This document shows, one piece after another, positions 12,653 to 27,600 of a stretch of DNA of 64,000 nt (its first letter is position 1; the number at the start of each line of letters is the position of its first letter). A model generated the notes under the pieces. The model searched no databases. It was given only the letters and a program-made list of their open reading frames with translations, and was not told the DNA's origin. The translations under genes and the position numbers were made by a program. The stretch comes from Tomocerus qinae (Eukaryota; Arthropoda; Collembola; Entomobryomorpha; Tomoceridae): contig CM034548.1 in assembly GCA_020055645.1 (NCBI GenBank), positions 37,502,296 through 37,566,295 of the forward strand, in the 5' to 3' direction.

Positions 12653-15600
12653 GTTGGTTTTCATTTTCCCTGCTCGGTTTGACCATAGTATAACTATATT
12701 GTAATAAATACTTTCCACAAAAACTGTCCTTAGGCCATTTGAAATTAAACGTTTTCTCTGAACGAGAAATTTATTTACGCAACTACCCGTGCATTTCGGG
12801 TTATAAGGATTGACAATTTTAAATTCTGGCCTATCAAAGCAATGCTATTACTTCATGTTAGACAACTTTCTCTGAAGTTGTGCTTTCATTTCAAAACTAG
12901 GTACATTTCGCGATTTAAAAATGGTAAAGTCTAAAGTAGTTTCTAGGCCCCATGAACCCCTAAACTGTCTGTGAAACCCTAAAACATGGATGGTAATGAT
13001 ATTGTGCTGAATTTTCTTTTGTAAAGGCTATCTTGACAATTTCCTGATATACCCCGTGGTGTTAGAATAATAGTTTTTATCGTCAGCTATTTTAAAATCT
13101 GAAGTTTTGTATGTGAGATATAAATTCTCAATTCTATACACTAGAAGCGTAAACTACGCCGTTCGTAATAAAACTCGATACTTAAAATCATAATTGGGCC
13201 CTTTTAAAGTGAATTTCAATTTTGATTTGCGCTCGAGCAGAGCCAGCCTTAACCACTGTATATATTTGGCAATTGGCTACTTGCATTCCATTCATTAATG
13301 CATTATTCTTTGATTTCAAATGACATTGCAAATGTTATGCCTTTTAAAAAACCTTACTTCCTTGTCAATGTCCTTGTAAATGTCATTCTAAACGCTACAA
13401 GTGTCTATGTATAATTCAATGAGTGACGTAATGTAAATTATTTCCGTATAGACATTACTGTTTGAGTTTGAAATGACGTTAGGGTTCTAATGGATTCTTC
13501 ATGATAATAAAATATTGATGAACCAACCTATAATGAGTGGTTATACATTTAATATTAAATATGCTCAATGTATACCTACAGTTTCAGTTAATATAGTTTT
13601 ATTGGCTTCAAACGGTGTTTTTGAATTACTCTCACACAACGCATTGTAAACTTGCATGTTTTTCTCCTTTTGAGTGCCAAGGAAATTCATACAGTGAATG
13701 AAACCACCGAGAGACATGAGACTCAATACAATTAGACATGAGCTAATCATAATAATACCTTTAACTTACCACTGCCAAGTTTAAATCGAATAATTACACT
13801 TGTTGGCTGTTTGGGAAAAAAGCGTTAGATATGGCATAATTGATATTGGAATGGAATTCATATGTAGCTTACTTTCATTCCGTGCATGATGCACAAAAAG
13901 GAATAAAAAAGCGGTGTCCCAACCCAAAAACCTACATACATTTTTTAGTATGGAGCTCGTACAATAATTGTTTAGCCTGGTACATATTAGGTATTTACAT
14001 AAGTATAATAACATGGTTTGTAGGCAGCTCGTAAAACGTTTAAATATGTTTAAGCTCAAAGAGGAAGGCATTGCCACATATAACGTACCTACCTAGGTAT
14101 CCCATAATCCATTATGTATGCCATTATTGTGCATCGAGTCATACATATCAAGAAGAAAGTAATATTTAATGTATTATCTGTTTTACCATTGTAACAAAGC
14201 ATACAGGAAAGTAAAAAAAACTTTTAACATAAAACACCAACACGGGTCCAAACAATAAATGACCACACAATTGACAAATGGTAAGAAGTCGGCTTTCAAG
14301 TCAAAGCTATCAACTGAAAGGCCAACAAACAAAAAGGAACAAGACAATCCCATTTAGTATACTAGGCATTGTGTCGTTTTTACAAATTTTTATTTGCTTA
14401 ATTTTGCTCCAGTTGGTTGCATATACATGCTGACCGACATAGAAAGGTAGTTTTGGGTGTTATAATAAGTAAATGAAGAACTGACAAATTAAACTCTGAT
14501 AATATTGCCCTTTTTCGAAAGGATCCAACTTAAAATAATTATATGCATCAATACCTATTTAATATTTGCGGGATGGAATTTGTAATAGTAATATCATCAA
14601 CCAATCGCGATATCTATTCTCGATACCATAACAGCTTTAAAAATACCTATTCACGAAGTACATTAAAAAACTAGATCAAACGTATTGGAATAATTCGCCA
14701 ATTTTCCCGGAGGTTCTAGATTTTAACAGAACTTAAGACAAAAATAGGTTATAACTAAGTATTCCATCAAAAGTAACCTTTTCAAGGACTTAAAGAATTT
14801 TTTATAAGAAACATGTCCTAAATAATTTTAAATGTTATTTGTTTCTTTTCCAATGCCATTTTAATAAGCAAACATGAATGTTCTGTAGCCCGGAAAGTGA
14901 TTTGCCAAAATCTAGTAATTTATTGTTGGTCTGCATGTATATGGGTAGATATTATGTGTTTATATGAAAGATGTGGCGAACGTGTGATATTCTTGAGTGC
15001 TTACTTGATGGTAGGGATGGCACCTTTTCGCAAAGATAAATGTGACCTGCAGCCAATTTAGAAACATTACTTTTCCATTGTGATATTGCGTCACAGTCAC
15101 ATCACACTTACAGTAAAATATTTACAATCGCCAGCAAAGCTTATCTGCATAAGGAAGTTTGCACATATCATTATAGTTATCAGTATAGCACTGGTTAGAT
15201 AGCAGATAAGCATTAAGTGTGCTTGTGTATGTGTGCACATGCTGTATATGTATGTGTAATGTGTGCACATCTTTTTTGAACTCCGAATATCGTTTGCTCG
15301 AAAAATCAAAGATACAGATGCATATAAATAATATGATGGTCCATATACAATATAATATTGTCTCTGTGCAAAAAAGCTGCTAGAACAGAAGGGTAGATGT
15401 ATTTATACTTTATGTCTGTTGACTTTGCGACTATCTTGCAGCCAACGTTTAATTGCCATTCAGAGCACGTCCTTCTGGTCACAGTTGAACCATTGCATTG
15501 GCATTGGCACTGTATTCTTCCATTACTACCTACTCACAATGGCATTCTCATGATTTTTTTGTGATGTTTAGTCTTGTTTCACAGAATATTATTATAACAA

Positions 15601-18600
15601 ATTTTTTATCATCGGATTTCCAATGCCTTAAGGATGCAAATAAACAGAGATGCCTATTCATTTGTTTCTTCAAAATCCAATGCAATCATAATGCGTCACC
15701 CACACGTTAAAAACTGAAACTTTAATGGTTTATATTGTGGCAATAAATATTACATCTTAATCCAACGCAGAAAATTCAATGTTTCATCAATTATTCAGTT
15801 AAACTAATTTACTTTCGTGAAAAAATATTTAATGTGTCACAAAAAGGCATTTTTTTAATTTGTAACTATTATTGACGTCTTACGTGTAGAACAAAAATCA
15901 AAAAACAAGGATGGAGAATATCATATATTAAAAATTTTCTGGTTTTATAAATTGTTGTTGGTCATGATTGTTTGGATCTAATTCGTAAGTATTATCGCCC
16001 TGTATCATGTCATTTAGTAGTAAAATTGAGGATATCGTGGACATATAACATCTATAGTATCTGTATTTGAAATACCTAGGGATGAACTAATACAAGTATT
16101 ATTTGCATACTCTTACACGATGGTTGCTATCGTAGGGAAATCTCTGGTTCCAGCAGTTAAGTAATTAATCAGTCGGTACCTATCTTGATTTCTCCTAAGG
16201 TAATGTAATGAGTTATAGGCCTCCTGTGAGTAACTTTATTGCAGCTGCAGTAGATTGAGTCACTTTACTTACGTATATACGTCACACCAATAACAAAGGA
16301 GTTTCATGAGTTGAACAGAGTAACTGTAAGTGTAGCACTTTTATCTGGCTGAGACCCAACATAGAATGATCAAAATATGCGTCATAACTAGACGACCGAA
16401 GGTCAATGTGTTACGATTCAGCAAAACATATTCTGGATTGTCTAGGAGGAATAATCGTTGAAAAACCTCTTTACCTATGAGAAATCAAATAAAGATAAAA
16501 TGAACCAATTTAGGTCATTTCTCAGTCCAGATTCTGCTAGCAACAAACTATAACCTTGGAATTGTGTTATATTATGCTACGACACTCAAGACTTGAATTT
16601 GAAGATTTCTATCATTCACCCTGTAGTACCATTTAGTTAGACCATCTTCTAAAGTAACTTATGCTAAATCTAATGGGTCCTATATATAGGAGTTTAGGAT
16701 CTCAAAAAAGTTCTTGAATATAGTAAGATAAAATTTTCCAGAGAATTTTTTAAAGGAAGGCTAATGCCTGGTAAAAATTAGTTTTTGCCTAACGGATAAA
16801 ATAAACTCGGACATTAATGGTTACTTTATTTTGCTACTAACCATTTTAACGGGTAAAATTTGTGAAGGCGACGATAGGCTTCTCGTGGGTATTTATTATT
16901 ACTAATACACTGTTGATTTCAATATCTAGGTAATATTATTCGTAATAAATAATTAGTACTTCGTCTGGAGTTAATGCACTACATTGTAATTGGCAACCAA
17001 AAATTTATGAGCATTGAAATTTAAGTATATATATCTACTTACACGTACAAATATATACTTATTAAATTGTATATATTGTTAAAGGTATGTAGAGACTAGT
17101 AGGGGGATTCTGTATCTTTCACCATTGTTCTTTATGCTATCGTATCATTTGGTACAGGATGAATAGTGAAACTGGTTCCATGAATGATCATTTGGCTTGA
17201 AAAAGGATATATTCCAAGAAGATAAGTTTAAATCGGTTTATTTATTGCTTCTGCAAATTATATAGAACAAAATACTCGTTACTCAGTTGTGCAAATCAGC
17301 AGCTTCAGAGTTTTTATAAGAAGGCATAAAAATTAACCTTATCAATCACTACAATTTCTTTCGCAGGTTAAAAGTTAACGATGTTCTGCCATTATCTCAT
17401 TAATGATCATTTAAAATCTTTGCTATTTTTGAGGGTTGTGCCTAACTTTCATTAAAAGTAAATTAATGTTATACCTACATTTCTTTATAAAAAAGGGAAC
17501 CAACCTGGAGGCAATATAAATAGCATCGTTAAACTACAGAAAGAATGTGCATATCTGTTCTTGAAAAGCTTCAGCGAATTTTGACTTGGCAATAAATACT
17601 TTTCAAGAATCAAGGGTAGAGAAATGTGCAGACTGACATGACAAGAAGAATGCATCTTTAAACCTTCAAGGTGCATCTGAACATCGTGATCTGCAATTAA
17701 AACTTACATCTATATTTTTATTTCACGATCTTTCCTCTCCAACAAGAGGCTCCTTCATACATCATTTCTCAGAGAACGGCATAATATTGTAAGTTTTAAG
17801 AAACTATAAGTATTAAAGAACAATCTGACGAACAATTACGAGTTGGGACTTAAGATGTCATTTTAAAATTTCATTAGAGGTATTTTTAGCTCAATTAAAT
17901 TTATTCAATATCAATGCATAATGCTTATATGTGCATAATGCTGCTTAAAAGATTTTCTGTCCATACATGTATTTATATTCACCGAAGCACACCTGCTAGT
18001 CGTTTTGTTGAAGCGTAATAATATACAGGCAGTAATTTTATGCCTTTCTCAGTCGTCTGAGTCACACATGAGCATCTGGTGTCGACGAGAGCACGAAAAC
18101 AAGTAAAATGCTCAGTAAAGTTGTCATTAGTGTTTTTGCAAGTGTTAAAAGAGGAATGCAGTCGTCGACACACGACACACGTAGACATAATGAAATTCCT
18201 CTCAATTTTAAGTGGATAAGGTGCCGTCAAACGCAAATCTGTGGTACTTGAAGAGATATGAATCCAGGATGATCTACAAGCATGTACTATGAACCCATGT
18301 AAAAACACCCGATATTAATTTTTGGAATTCCCCATGAGAAGAGAGAGTAAACAAATACTAATATCCAGAGTGACGGCTGACAGTAAAAAATACATTTCTC
18401 TGACATTCCGGAGGTTTTCATTATTTCTTAAAATGAGGATATGCAAAGGTGAGCTAAATAAAAAGGTGGACAGAAGTTCAATATTATCAAGAGGGATTAT
18501 TAATAATAATGTGCTTCTTGGATTCCTCATTGGCAAGTTCATGTAAATTGATTTCCTAGTCATTCATAAAATGCAAACAACTCGTCAGCTCTGTGCTCAG

Positions 18601-21600
18601 TGAGAATCATAACAGAAGCACATGATTATTAGCAGTCAGTCACTATTCGTCTCGTCTCAATCAAATTCAAAGCTATAATTGCACGCTACGCATAACAACC
18701 ATTATTAGTCATGCAATCCTTCCACTGCACTCTTGTCTACGGTATCCTGCTGATGGGAAACACAAAATCAAAGCAAAGATTGCTTTATATGCAAGACTGA
18801 TGAGCCATGATCATCACGAAGGCGCCAGCCAAACCGCTGTAAAATTTGGTGTTACATCATTAGCATTAAGCATTTATTGGTAGCTGTAGAATTTGGAACA
18901 AGTCTGCCTCTAGTCTGTCTCCACGCCTCGACTAAACGTTCCTTAAGCTCCGTTTATCAGAGTTTAGGAATTAGCACAATTATTCACGTCTCTCCTATCA
19001 ACAACCCGATTAACTTGATCATTTTTTCAAATCTAATCAATTTTATTCACACTCTAGTACATTTCCTGTTGGTCAGAGATATTCTTTAGAATCATCTTCA
19101 CAAACGTCATCCATTTTATTATCAACTAATCCTTACAAAACAACTTCTAACTACTGATACATACAATATACAGAGCAGATGCAACTTTTGTCATCTTGTA
19201 ATATTGATAATTGAAATTGCATCGTGGATTAGTATCTCTTATTCATTAGTTCAAGATTTCATCGCTGGATTCAAATAGTAAATACTAAAGCATAAGATTA
19301 AGTCACACTGTGTGCACAGTTCGATTTATCTTTATATATCCTTCCCGTTCTAAATAGTAAAAGAGAAAATCGAGATTACATTTTTTTGTATAAGAGAATT
19401 ACAAATTGTAATAGCTTATTATAAGGAGGTAGGATATAAATTTATGTATATCTGTAGCTATCCTACTTCGATTTCTAATTTGGAATCGCTTAGAATCGAT
19501 CTACTGGAAGTCAACTTAGGTAGTTTAGCCATTAAAACTTGTCTTGATAAAGCAGATGTAGCACTTCTCAAGGAAATTACCAAAAGTTATAGGTAACTAG
19601 TATTATTATTATCCTGTGATGACGTTGTCATATATTTCTGCACTGCGACTGCCCTGCAAAATCTCACGTTATACTAGTAAATACAACACAACTGTTAATA
19701 ACGTGACCTAACTGAAGCTATTCTGCTCCTGTTTTCTGCATCTGACATGCAAATGCATTGGAAGTCAGACAAGACTAGACCAGTTTGTAAATACTAATGT
19801 TACAAATTGCTATGTGTGATCCATGGACTTTACTGACAACTATTACTTTGCTATTTATCAATCAATCACTATTTGCATACAAGAGCATAATGTACTGTTA
19901 TGTGAACTATATGGCTTCTGTTTAATGGTGATGACCCTGTGAGCAAGGGTAAACATTGCACATTCATAACTTCTTACCTTTCCTAATGCCCCTTTACATA
20001 TCAAAATGTGGCCAACTTTGATCTTTAAAAGAGATTATTATGCAGTTTTCACTTTTAGTTTCAAAAACTTGAATCTGCTAAGAGGATGAAAATTGTTTAG
20101 TGACACTGTGTACATTTGGCATGTTATAATAGATACTTATACATAAATATGTTAGGCTAGGCACGTATACGTTGTTGGCTAGCTATTTAAATGCGACTTT
20201 TATATACCTGCTTTTCAAGTTTAGTCGCCTCAAGAGCCAAACGGAATTTTATATCATTACGCACATAAAGGGATGCTCTGAATGCTACAAAAGAATTCTT
20301 TGTGGTCTCCATGGAATGGAGAAAATAATATGGAATTTAAAACAGTGCCTTAGCAATGCCCACCTTTCTCTGTTTTGTTTGGTTGATGTGAGGCACTGAG
20401 GTAGGACCTCCAGATCCGTTGGACTCTGTATCTTCGCAAAATAAGGTAATGTAATTCTTAACTGAATACAACTTTTGTAGGACTCTCGAAAGAGCCATCC
20501 TTTTAAAGGCACACATCTTTAAACAACCTTTACATTTATATATATTATGTATTTACTATTATCTGGAAATCCGTTCCATGAATAAGTACATGTGTGCGTG
20601 CATGGCATTCAGCACGTACTACTCCCACACGACACTTTTCCCTCATATCCCCATAATAAACTAAAGTAGTGTGTTTATTTATATAGGTACTGTTGCAGAG
20701 AATTTAGGAATGTTGTAGAGATATATTTTATGCTGTACTAATATGAACCATCATTTGCTTCAAAATTATTGAAAGCAAATATTTTTCTCCAAATAGGCAC
20801 CTTATGAAATTTAACTATGATTTCCTTAATTCATTTTTCACAAAATTATCTAAAAACTTTACAATAATACTTCTTAAAGATTATTTTGGATCCCATAGTG
20901 AACAATTTCAAATTTTACACCAAACAATTAAAATTAATTTAACATAAAGTTTGAACACATATTGTTCAATTAAAATTAATATTTGCCGGTATTGACAATT
21001 TACAACATTAATATTTCCAACCTTCAGTTGATATTTATGTTTTACAAATCTAAATACATTTTGGCCATAATTGATGAATAAAATAACATTTTTTGCACCC
21101 ACATTATGAGTAACATTTTAGGAAATATTTAAATTAATTCTTATCATTTTTTTAAAATCTTTTAATTTTAAGGAACACTTCATTTATTTTGAGGACACAA
21201 TACTATATTATGTTCTGGATCATGCATAATTTGAAAATGCGCGTCCCTATGTTATTAACTGACTGGCTAACACTATGAATTTAACAGAGCGAAAATTGAT
21301 TGAAAAGTATCAATAGGTATAAACAGAATTTTCCTAATCTCTGAGAAACAAGCGATATTTTGTGTTGAAAGTGGCAGAGATTTTTGGCAGGGATGTATAT
21401 TAACACATACTAATACATCATATGAAGATAGCCCCTACAAATATATGTAGGATGTATTTGGAAAGGTATTTCTTTTTCTGTCGTGTATATTTGATAAATG
21501 TGTCTCTTTTGTTGGGTTTCGGTCTCCAATAGACAGTTGGATCGGGTTTTCTGGTGGGTGGGTGTAATATTGTGAATATATTATTTGTCTAATATTTACA

Positions 21601-24600
21601 CTTTGGGAAAGGCTGCGTATCTTAGTCTGTGTTAGGTTGCGTACTAAATATGTTTTGAAGTGTAAGAAGTCCGAGGAGGGCATTGAAGCATGGAAAAGTG
21701 AATAGAATGAAGAGAAAGCAAACAGCTCGTTTAAAAGTCTAAACCGAATCGAAAGCCTTAACTTTTTGAGCTTTTGACCGCACTCACTCATGCAGCTCAA
21801 ACCAAACCAAGCCCAACTGAGTGAGGAGAGCAATGTTACTGGTACATAAAATAGTCTGTTAGTTGTGGAAGAGTTTTATAGTGAGTTAGTGAAAGAGGCT
21901 CAAAGGCAAAGTAAAAGACCGGGAGCATAAAGGATATTATTTATCATTGAATCAACTCAAGTCAAGAAGCTAGTACAACTATGTACAGAACAGACAGGAC
22001 TCTCCACTGCTCTAAGGAATGTAGGTACAACAGTTACATCACAAAATATTATGTCCGTATTGTAGTTAGGGAAGGTGTGTGAATTGGATTCACGAAAGTA
22101 TTATTTCTCTAGGTAGAGTCAAAGGAAGGCAGAAAGAGCAACGTGGTCATACTTACGTTGATCTCTTCTATAATAATATATTCAGCAAAGTAACATAATA
22201 ATATTCTCCAGCCTGAGTGGAGCAATGTCTTCTGTTTCCCCTCTTTATTTATATAAGTAGCAGCTATTTATACGGGATATTTTGGGAGTATACACAACAT
22301 TATGATGATATTATGATGTATGCAGGCCATGAAGACATACGATATATTATGCATGTATGCGGCAACTCAATTTACTCTACTTTAGTACCTCGGAAAGAGA
22401 AAGCTCCGTATGAAATGAAAAAATGAACTCACATCAGCTCAAATAAACTTGAATAGAGTCGCACCTATCATTTATTTGATATATGTAGCCATGTCAAGTC
22501 AATACTACATTTTCCAACTTACCTACCTACCTACAACAAAGGAGTTAAACTATTGTTCAATTCATTGGGAGACAGGAGACTCCAAAAATAAGACACTACT
22601 CTACTCAACCAAAAAATATTCGTGAGCCCAACACTAACAAATATTTTGCAATGGTCTATAGACTAAATATTTAGCAGAGGTATCATTCATTCCGAATCAG
22701 AAATAATCTACAACGTATTAGTAGCTACCCAAATACTTGCAAAATTAAATATGAAACTTATATTTAGTCATAACTGTAAGTCAATATTATCCAAAATTGT
22801 TCTTCCAGTATGTACACGTGCAACCTTCTTGGTGCATTGCTCCAGACATTAGATATTATATAAGAAGTTCTCCGTGGCAATAGTTAGGCATTTATTAATC
22901 TTTTGCTCAATTTAGATCAATGCAAATACTATGAATGAATATAACCTATTGGATTGGTGTAAATGGTATAATAAGTATGCATATAATATGCTTCACCTTA
23001 AAATAGCAGCTGAATTGCATTGCATGTCTTTAGGAAAATGTTGGGCCCACTATATTTCACATCCTGCTGATCGAATCCAAGGTCAACTCTGAATACGGCT
23101 CAAAATAAAGTTATTATAACAGTAATCAAGAATGAAAAGGGTATAATACTACAGAAATAGTATTAAAGGTAAATACTTCTAGACGCTGTTTACACTATTT
23201 ACACAATTTCTGCAATAGTGATTTACAGTTTGAATGGAAACTAAATAATTAGGTGTATTATGTACATAAGGAATAACAAGAGAGCAAAATTAAATTCATT
23301 TTTGCTCCACTGAGCTAGTAAATTTAGTTGGATGTGCATTATGAAAGGCAGAAAGTGAATAGACATGTAAACCGATGTTTACATTGAATGCTATATAATT
23401 TAGGTGCATGCACACTGAGATGAATACATAGCTACACATGCAAATATTTGTGCTCAAGACGTTTGCTGTTTGCTGTGCTTGTGGATATTATATTGATGCA
23501 GTGTATTCAACATTTGTGCGTCTTTGCCTTGAAAATGCTGTTATGTTATTGTCAGAGTGGAGAGTGGGAAGATAGAATGAACCGTGAACCCATAGCCAAC
23601 CACTTATAAAGAAGTCAGTAAGCTATAGATAATATCTACATAAAAGGTGGCAATCGGATTTGCACCGAAAAGGCTCACGTCTCAATGACGGCAACTTGGC
23701 TGTGGCTTCTTTTCCTACACTCCCATAGCTAAACATATTTTTCCTCCTAAAATAAAACAGAATCGAATACGAATTCGACGGCGAGATAAATGGCTGAAAG
23801 CGCTCCATGAATCACCAGAATGCTAACTACATACTCCTAGATCCTACTATCCTTCCAAATCTCTTTTATTATAGCCGGCTCTTGTACTACTATGCATCTA
23901 CTACCATAATAATATTATTTGTGCATACAAAATACACAAGGTGCTATATACTCTTTAAGTAAATTCTGGATTTTTATTTATTTTTAGTTTACCCACATAC
24001 CTATTACAATATTCCAGATGACGTAAACTGTATATTATACCATCTTAACATTATATTTATTCGACTGACGACAGAAACCAATATTGTCTTCTCCAGATGA
24101 ATATTTAATAAGTAAAAGCAGTAATAGTGTTTTAGAGTAAAATCTCATTACACTAATCAATTAATAATAAACATTGGAGCACTAATACGTCATCTAATTT
24201 ACTATAAACTGCCCTATAAACTGCCCACAAAGGTTTTAAACCTTTTCTCATTTTTATCAAACTTTGTTGAAGCAGATACATTAGAAATGTCAACCCCGAT
24301 ACTCCATGATTGTGTAAATAATACAAACATTTTTGCCAAATTTGTATTTTGCCACAATCTTCCTGCCGAGGAACAAAGGGTTGAAATAGGGAACAATTTC
24401 AATTAAATGCCCTTCAGAAACTATTCCTTATTGGGCCTGAATTACTTAATGATTAAAATTACCAGTGATAGATGTATGTTTTTATTTCTAAACTTTTTTC
24501 ATCAAATGCATTTTTGTTGTTGTTTTGGATGGGTTTATATATTTTTATTGTGTATTTGTTTGTTGTTGTTTTCAGTTACTTTGTGGTATTTGTATTTATC

Positions 24601-27600
24601 ATTGGGTGATATTATGTATACATGTTGAAGGTTTGTTACACAAGATAAATGAGATGGAAGATGTGAAATGAGAAAGTTGGGATGAGGGGCTTTGCAGTAT
24701 TCTGTAAATAAATTCAGTTTGACACAGTCCATTGATAAAGATATCTGGAATTCACAAACTTCAAAGTGCATCCGAATGATAATAAAAAATGGCTAGGCGT
24801 AATGTGAGGGAGAGGTAGAAGAGTGTTGTTGGTCGTATCTGTCTTTGAAGAAAATGGGATGGTAGCGGAGTAGTGAGTGAGTCAGTTCAGCCAGGACTAA
24901 AGTATACACATGAAATCAGAAAAACAAAGAAGTACTATAAAGCTGTCTATACGGGAAAGGGAAATAAAAAAAGACATTGGACATAAATGGGGAATTCGGG
25001 CTGTGAGTGTGATAGAGAAGTGAAATCACTTTTTAGCCACAAAACGACAAACGAGCGGAGGACTGAGTGAGTCGAGGCATGGCCACTATAACAGGTATAA
25101 TATATATGCCTGTGTGACTGTGGTCACTGTGTGTGGCAGTGAAAGCCAAAGAAAAGTAGAATTCAGAATAGGAGAAGCAGGGAGGTCAGGAGATGGATGG
25201 ATTGTGAGTGAGACTAGTGAGGAGGAGATGGATGAGATATAATATAAATATCCCTATTCCTGAGACATCTCACTCTCCTATACCAGGACAATAAGAACAT
25301 TCTTAAAAATCAATAGGAATCGGAAACTGTCCCTCACCGTCTCCTTGTTCTCTCCACATCCCAAGAAAGGAAATATTTCTCAACACTTTCTCCCAACTTT
25401 CTCCGCATCTCTCAAGTTTCCCCTGGCCACTTGTTCCATTCACTCAACTTGGACCTGATCAAATCTCGAGAAACTAGCCAACATGTCATATTTACCGTCA
25501 ATCGCCACTGCTGGAGGTGAATGCAATCTCTCGGATCGGACACTCCTCTCTTACCTACTAAACTACTTACGGATAAATATATATCCTCCCAAATCACCCG
25601 CCATTCTACCCGTATTACTCACACTGATTTCTCATCTCTATCTCTACTATCAACATCAAAATACCTGTTAAACTTTAACCTTCTTTTCCGTCCTACAAGC
25701 TTTTGCATGTCTGCACGCCAACAAAATCTTCTTTCTCATCTTCTTTATGGAAAAAATATTTCCTATTATATTCCATGCGCTACTCCCAGTAATGATGAAA
25801 ACAAATAGATTGACGTAAAAAAGCGTTAAAATATTGTGTCCAGCTATAAAAGTTATGATGGATATAAAACATGATGGTAAACTCTTTGATCTCAAAGACC
25901 AAATATGTAAGCACTCACAAATGTTTCCAAATAATCAAAAATAAATTCCTTGTCTACCAAAACGTCTTAATTTAAGTTTTAAAATGTTTCCATAGTATTT
26001 AATAATGAAATTAATCACCTTAAGTACGTTAGAAAATTATTTAGGAAGCTAATCTAGGGAATTAGGTAAAACTGAATCAAGTTTTGATAAAAATTAATAT
26101 ATTTTAAAATAATTAAATTAAATAAGTTTAAATTTAAAGTAACACAGCAGTACTAAAAAATATTATGTGACAATAAATGAACAGACTGACTTTGCAGATT
26201 GAAATTGCAACTATTTGCTTTGCTAAAATTTTTAAATAAATGTGGCAATGGGGCATACATTTCCGACATTTGTTACAGCATTCAATCATAAACAGATGAC
26301 ATATAATCATATACTACTTTATAGGTAATGAAATATGGAAGTGATAACTCGCTATTTTACCGCACGTACATAAATAAGTTTGAGATAAGTGATAACAGAA
26401 AAAATGGGTTTTCGTATCAAGTAAAAAAAGTATTTTCATTGTTGTGAACTTTCAGAGCGTCCGATGTACGGAGCAAATGTGTTTGGGCAGCATAGTATCT
26501 TTTCCGAGCTCACGACCAAATACAGAAACCTGTCGTCCAGCTGAAGAAGTAAAGAAACTCGCCAAAGACTTTTTCGACCAATACTACACTTCTATAAAAA
26601 GGTAAAAGCTATATCCTACTTTGATTTATTTAGTCTTATCTTAATCAGTACAGACTTACTCTAAAGATCTGCCATAAAAGTCTGATTAACAGTTTTAGAA
26701 TCTTTGAGATTGTTTCTATGCGTTACGGAAATGATATTTACCATTGATTTGAACACATAGATTTTGTTAATTTAAATGCCCATTCAGCTCAGTTATAGGC
26801 AATTGAGCAAATTTTAAAAAAATTATTGGAACCATAGAAGCATACTTTTAGTGTTATTTATGTCGAATAATCTCAAGAGAACATTAATTTAGTTTTTAAT
26901 ATAAACCTGTCACATCTAAATTGTCAAGTAGGTTTATATCAGCTTTATTGGTATCAAATACATCAATAGTCCAGAGAAAAGATAATATTTATATATATTA
27001 AATTACACTTATTTCGATCTAAACGTGCCCCTACTACTTTCAGTTGCACTATAAAACTACTCAAATAGAAATCTGTCAAAACAGGCTGGTGCCAAGTTCA
27101 ATATTCTTTTTCCGTTTTACATGTCTTCTTTTTTTGTTGCAACGTAAAGTACCATTTCGTAGTTTCATAGACAAAGCCAAAAACGCGGCCATCTAACTTT
27201 GTACAAAATATATTGTCCTTTTGTGGAGAGGTTGTTTTGTTGTTTGTATCAAAGTATAAACTACAGGGTAGCGCAAAAGTAACTGTGGTATCTGAAGAGG
27301 CTTATGCTTTTCAGTGTCCAAAAATACGTTGAAACACATTTCAAATAATTTTAGCATTGGTTGCTGTTACCCCGAACCCAAGGTTTATTGCAAATTGCTA
27401 ATTACCGACGATGTATAAGCTTATCCTAGTTACTTTAGCACATCCCTGTATATACAAGCTTGTACGAACTATAAATCACTCTATATTATTGTCTCAGTTT
27501 GAAAGAAATAAAACTTACCTGCTCACTATCAATGGGCCATTAGAGATATGAACATCAAATAAGAACAATATTCCCATTAGCTAGTTTTATTTTAAATTCT

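Larger units (their letters stand above)
12653..26455 (+). other. NOS intron 1, 13.8 kb, no confident gene inside
   Basis: Only scattered ORFs of 60-132 codons occur, on both strands, none recognisable. The longest is a 132-codon minus-strand frame at 21435-21833, with no family motif. Two places stand out and are described as findings: a helix-turn-helix-like fragment at 18740-18883, and a purine-rich stretch turning to pyrimidine-rich near 25250. Large first introns often carry alternative promoters and enhancers, but none is proven here. Confidence 0.7.

Noticed and set aside
17979-18563. Adjacent minus-strand frames of 109 and 82 codons
   Set aside because: They lie next to each other but no convincing junction joins them and neither resembles a known protein; both strands are open over part of the region, as expected by chance.
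21435-21833. 132-codon minus-strand frame in NOS intron 1
   Set aside because: No recognisable family, no splice context and no polyadenylation support; ORFs of this length can arise by chance in 64 kb.
25412-25895. Overlapping frames on both strands around 25.4-25.9 kb
   Set aside because: They follow from the pyrimidine-rich composition; no protein family or splice support.
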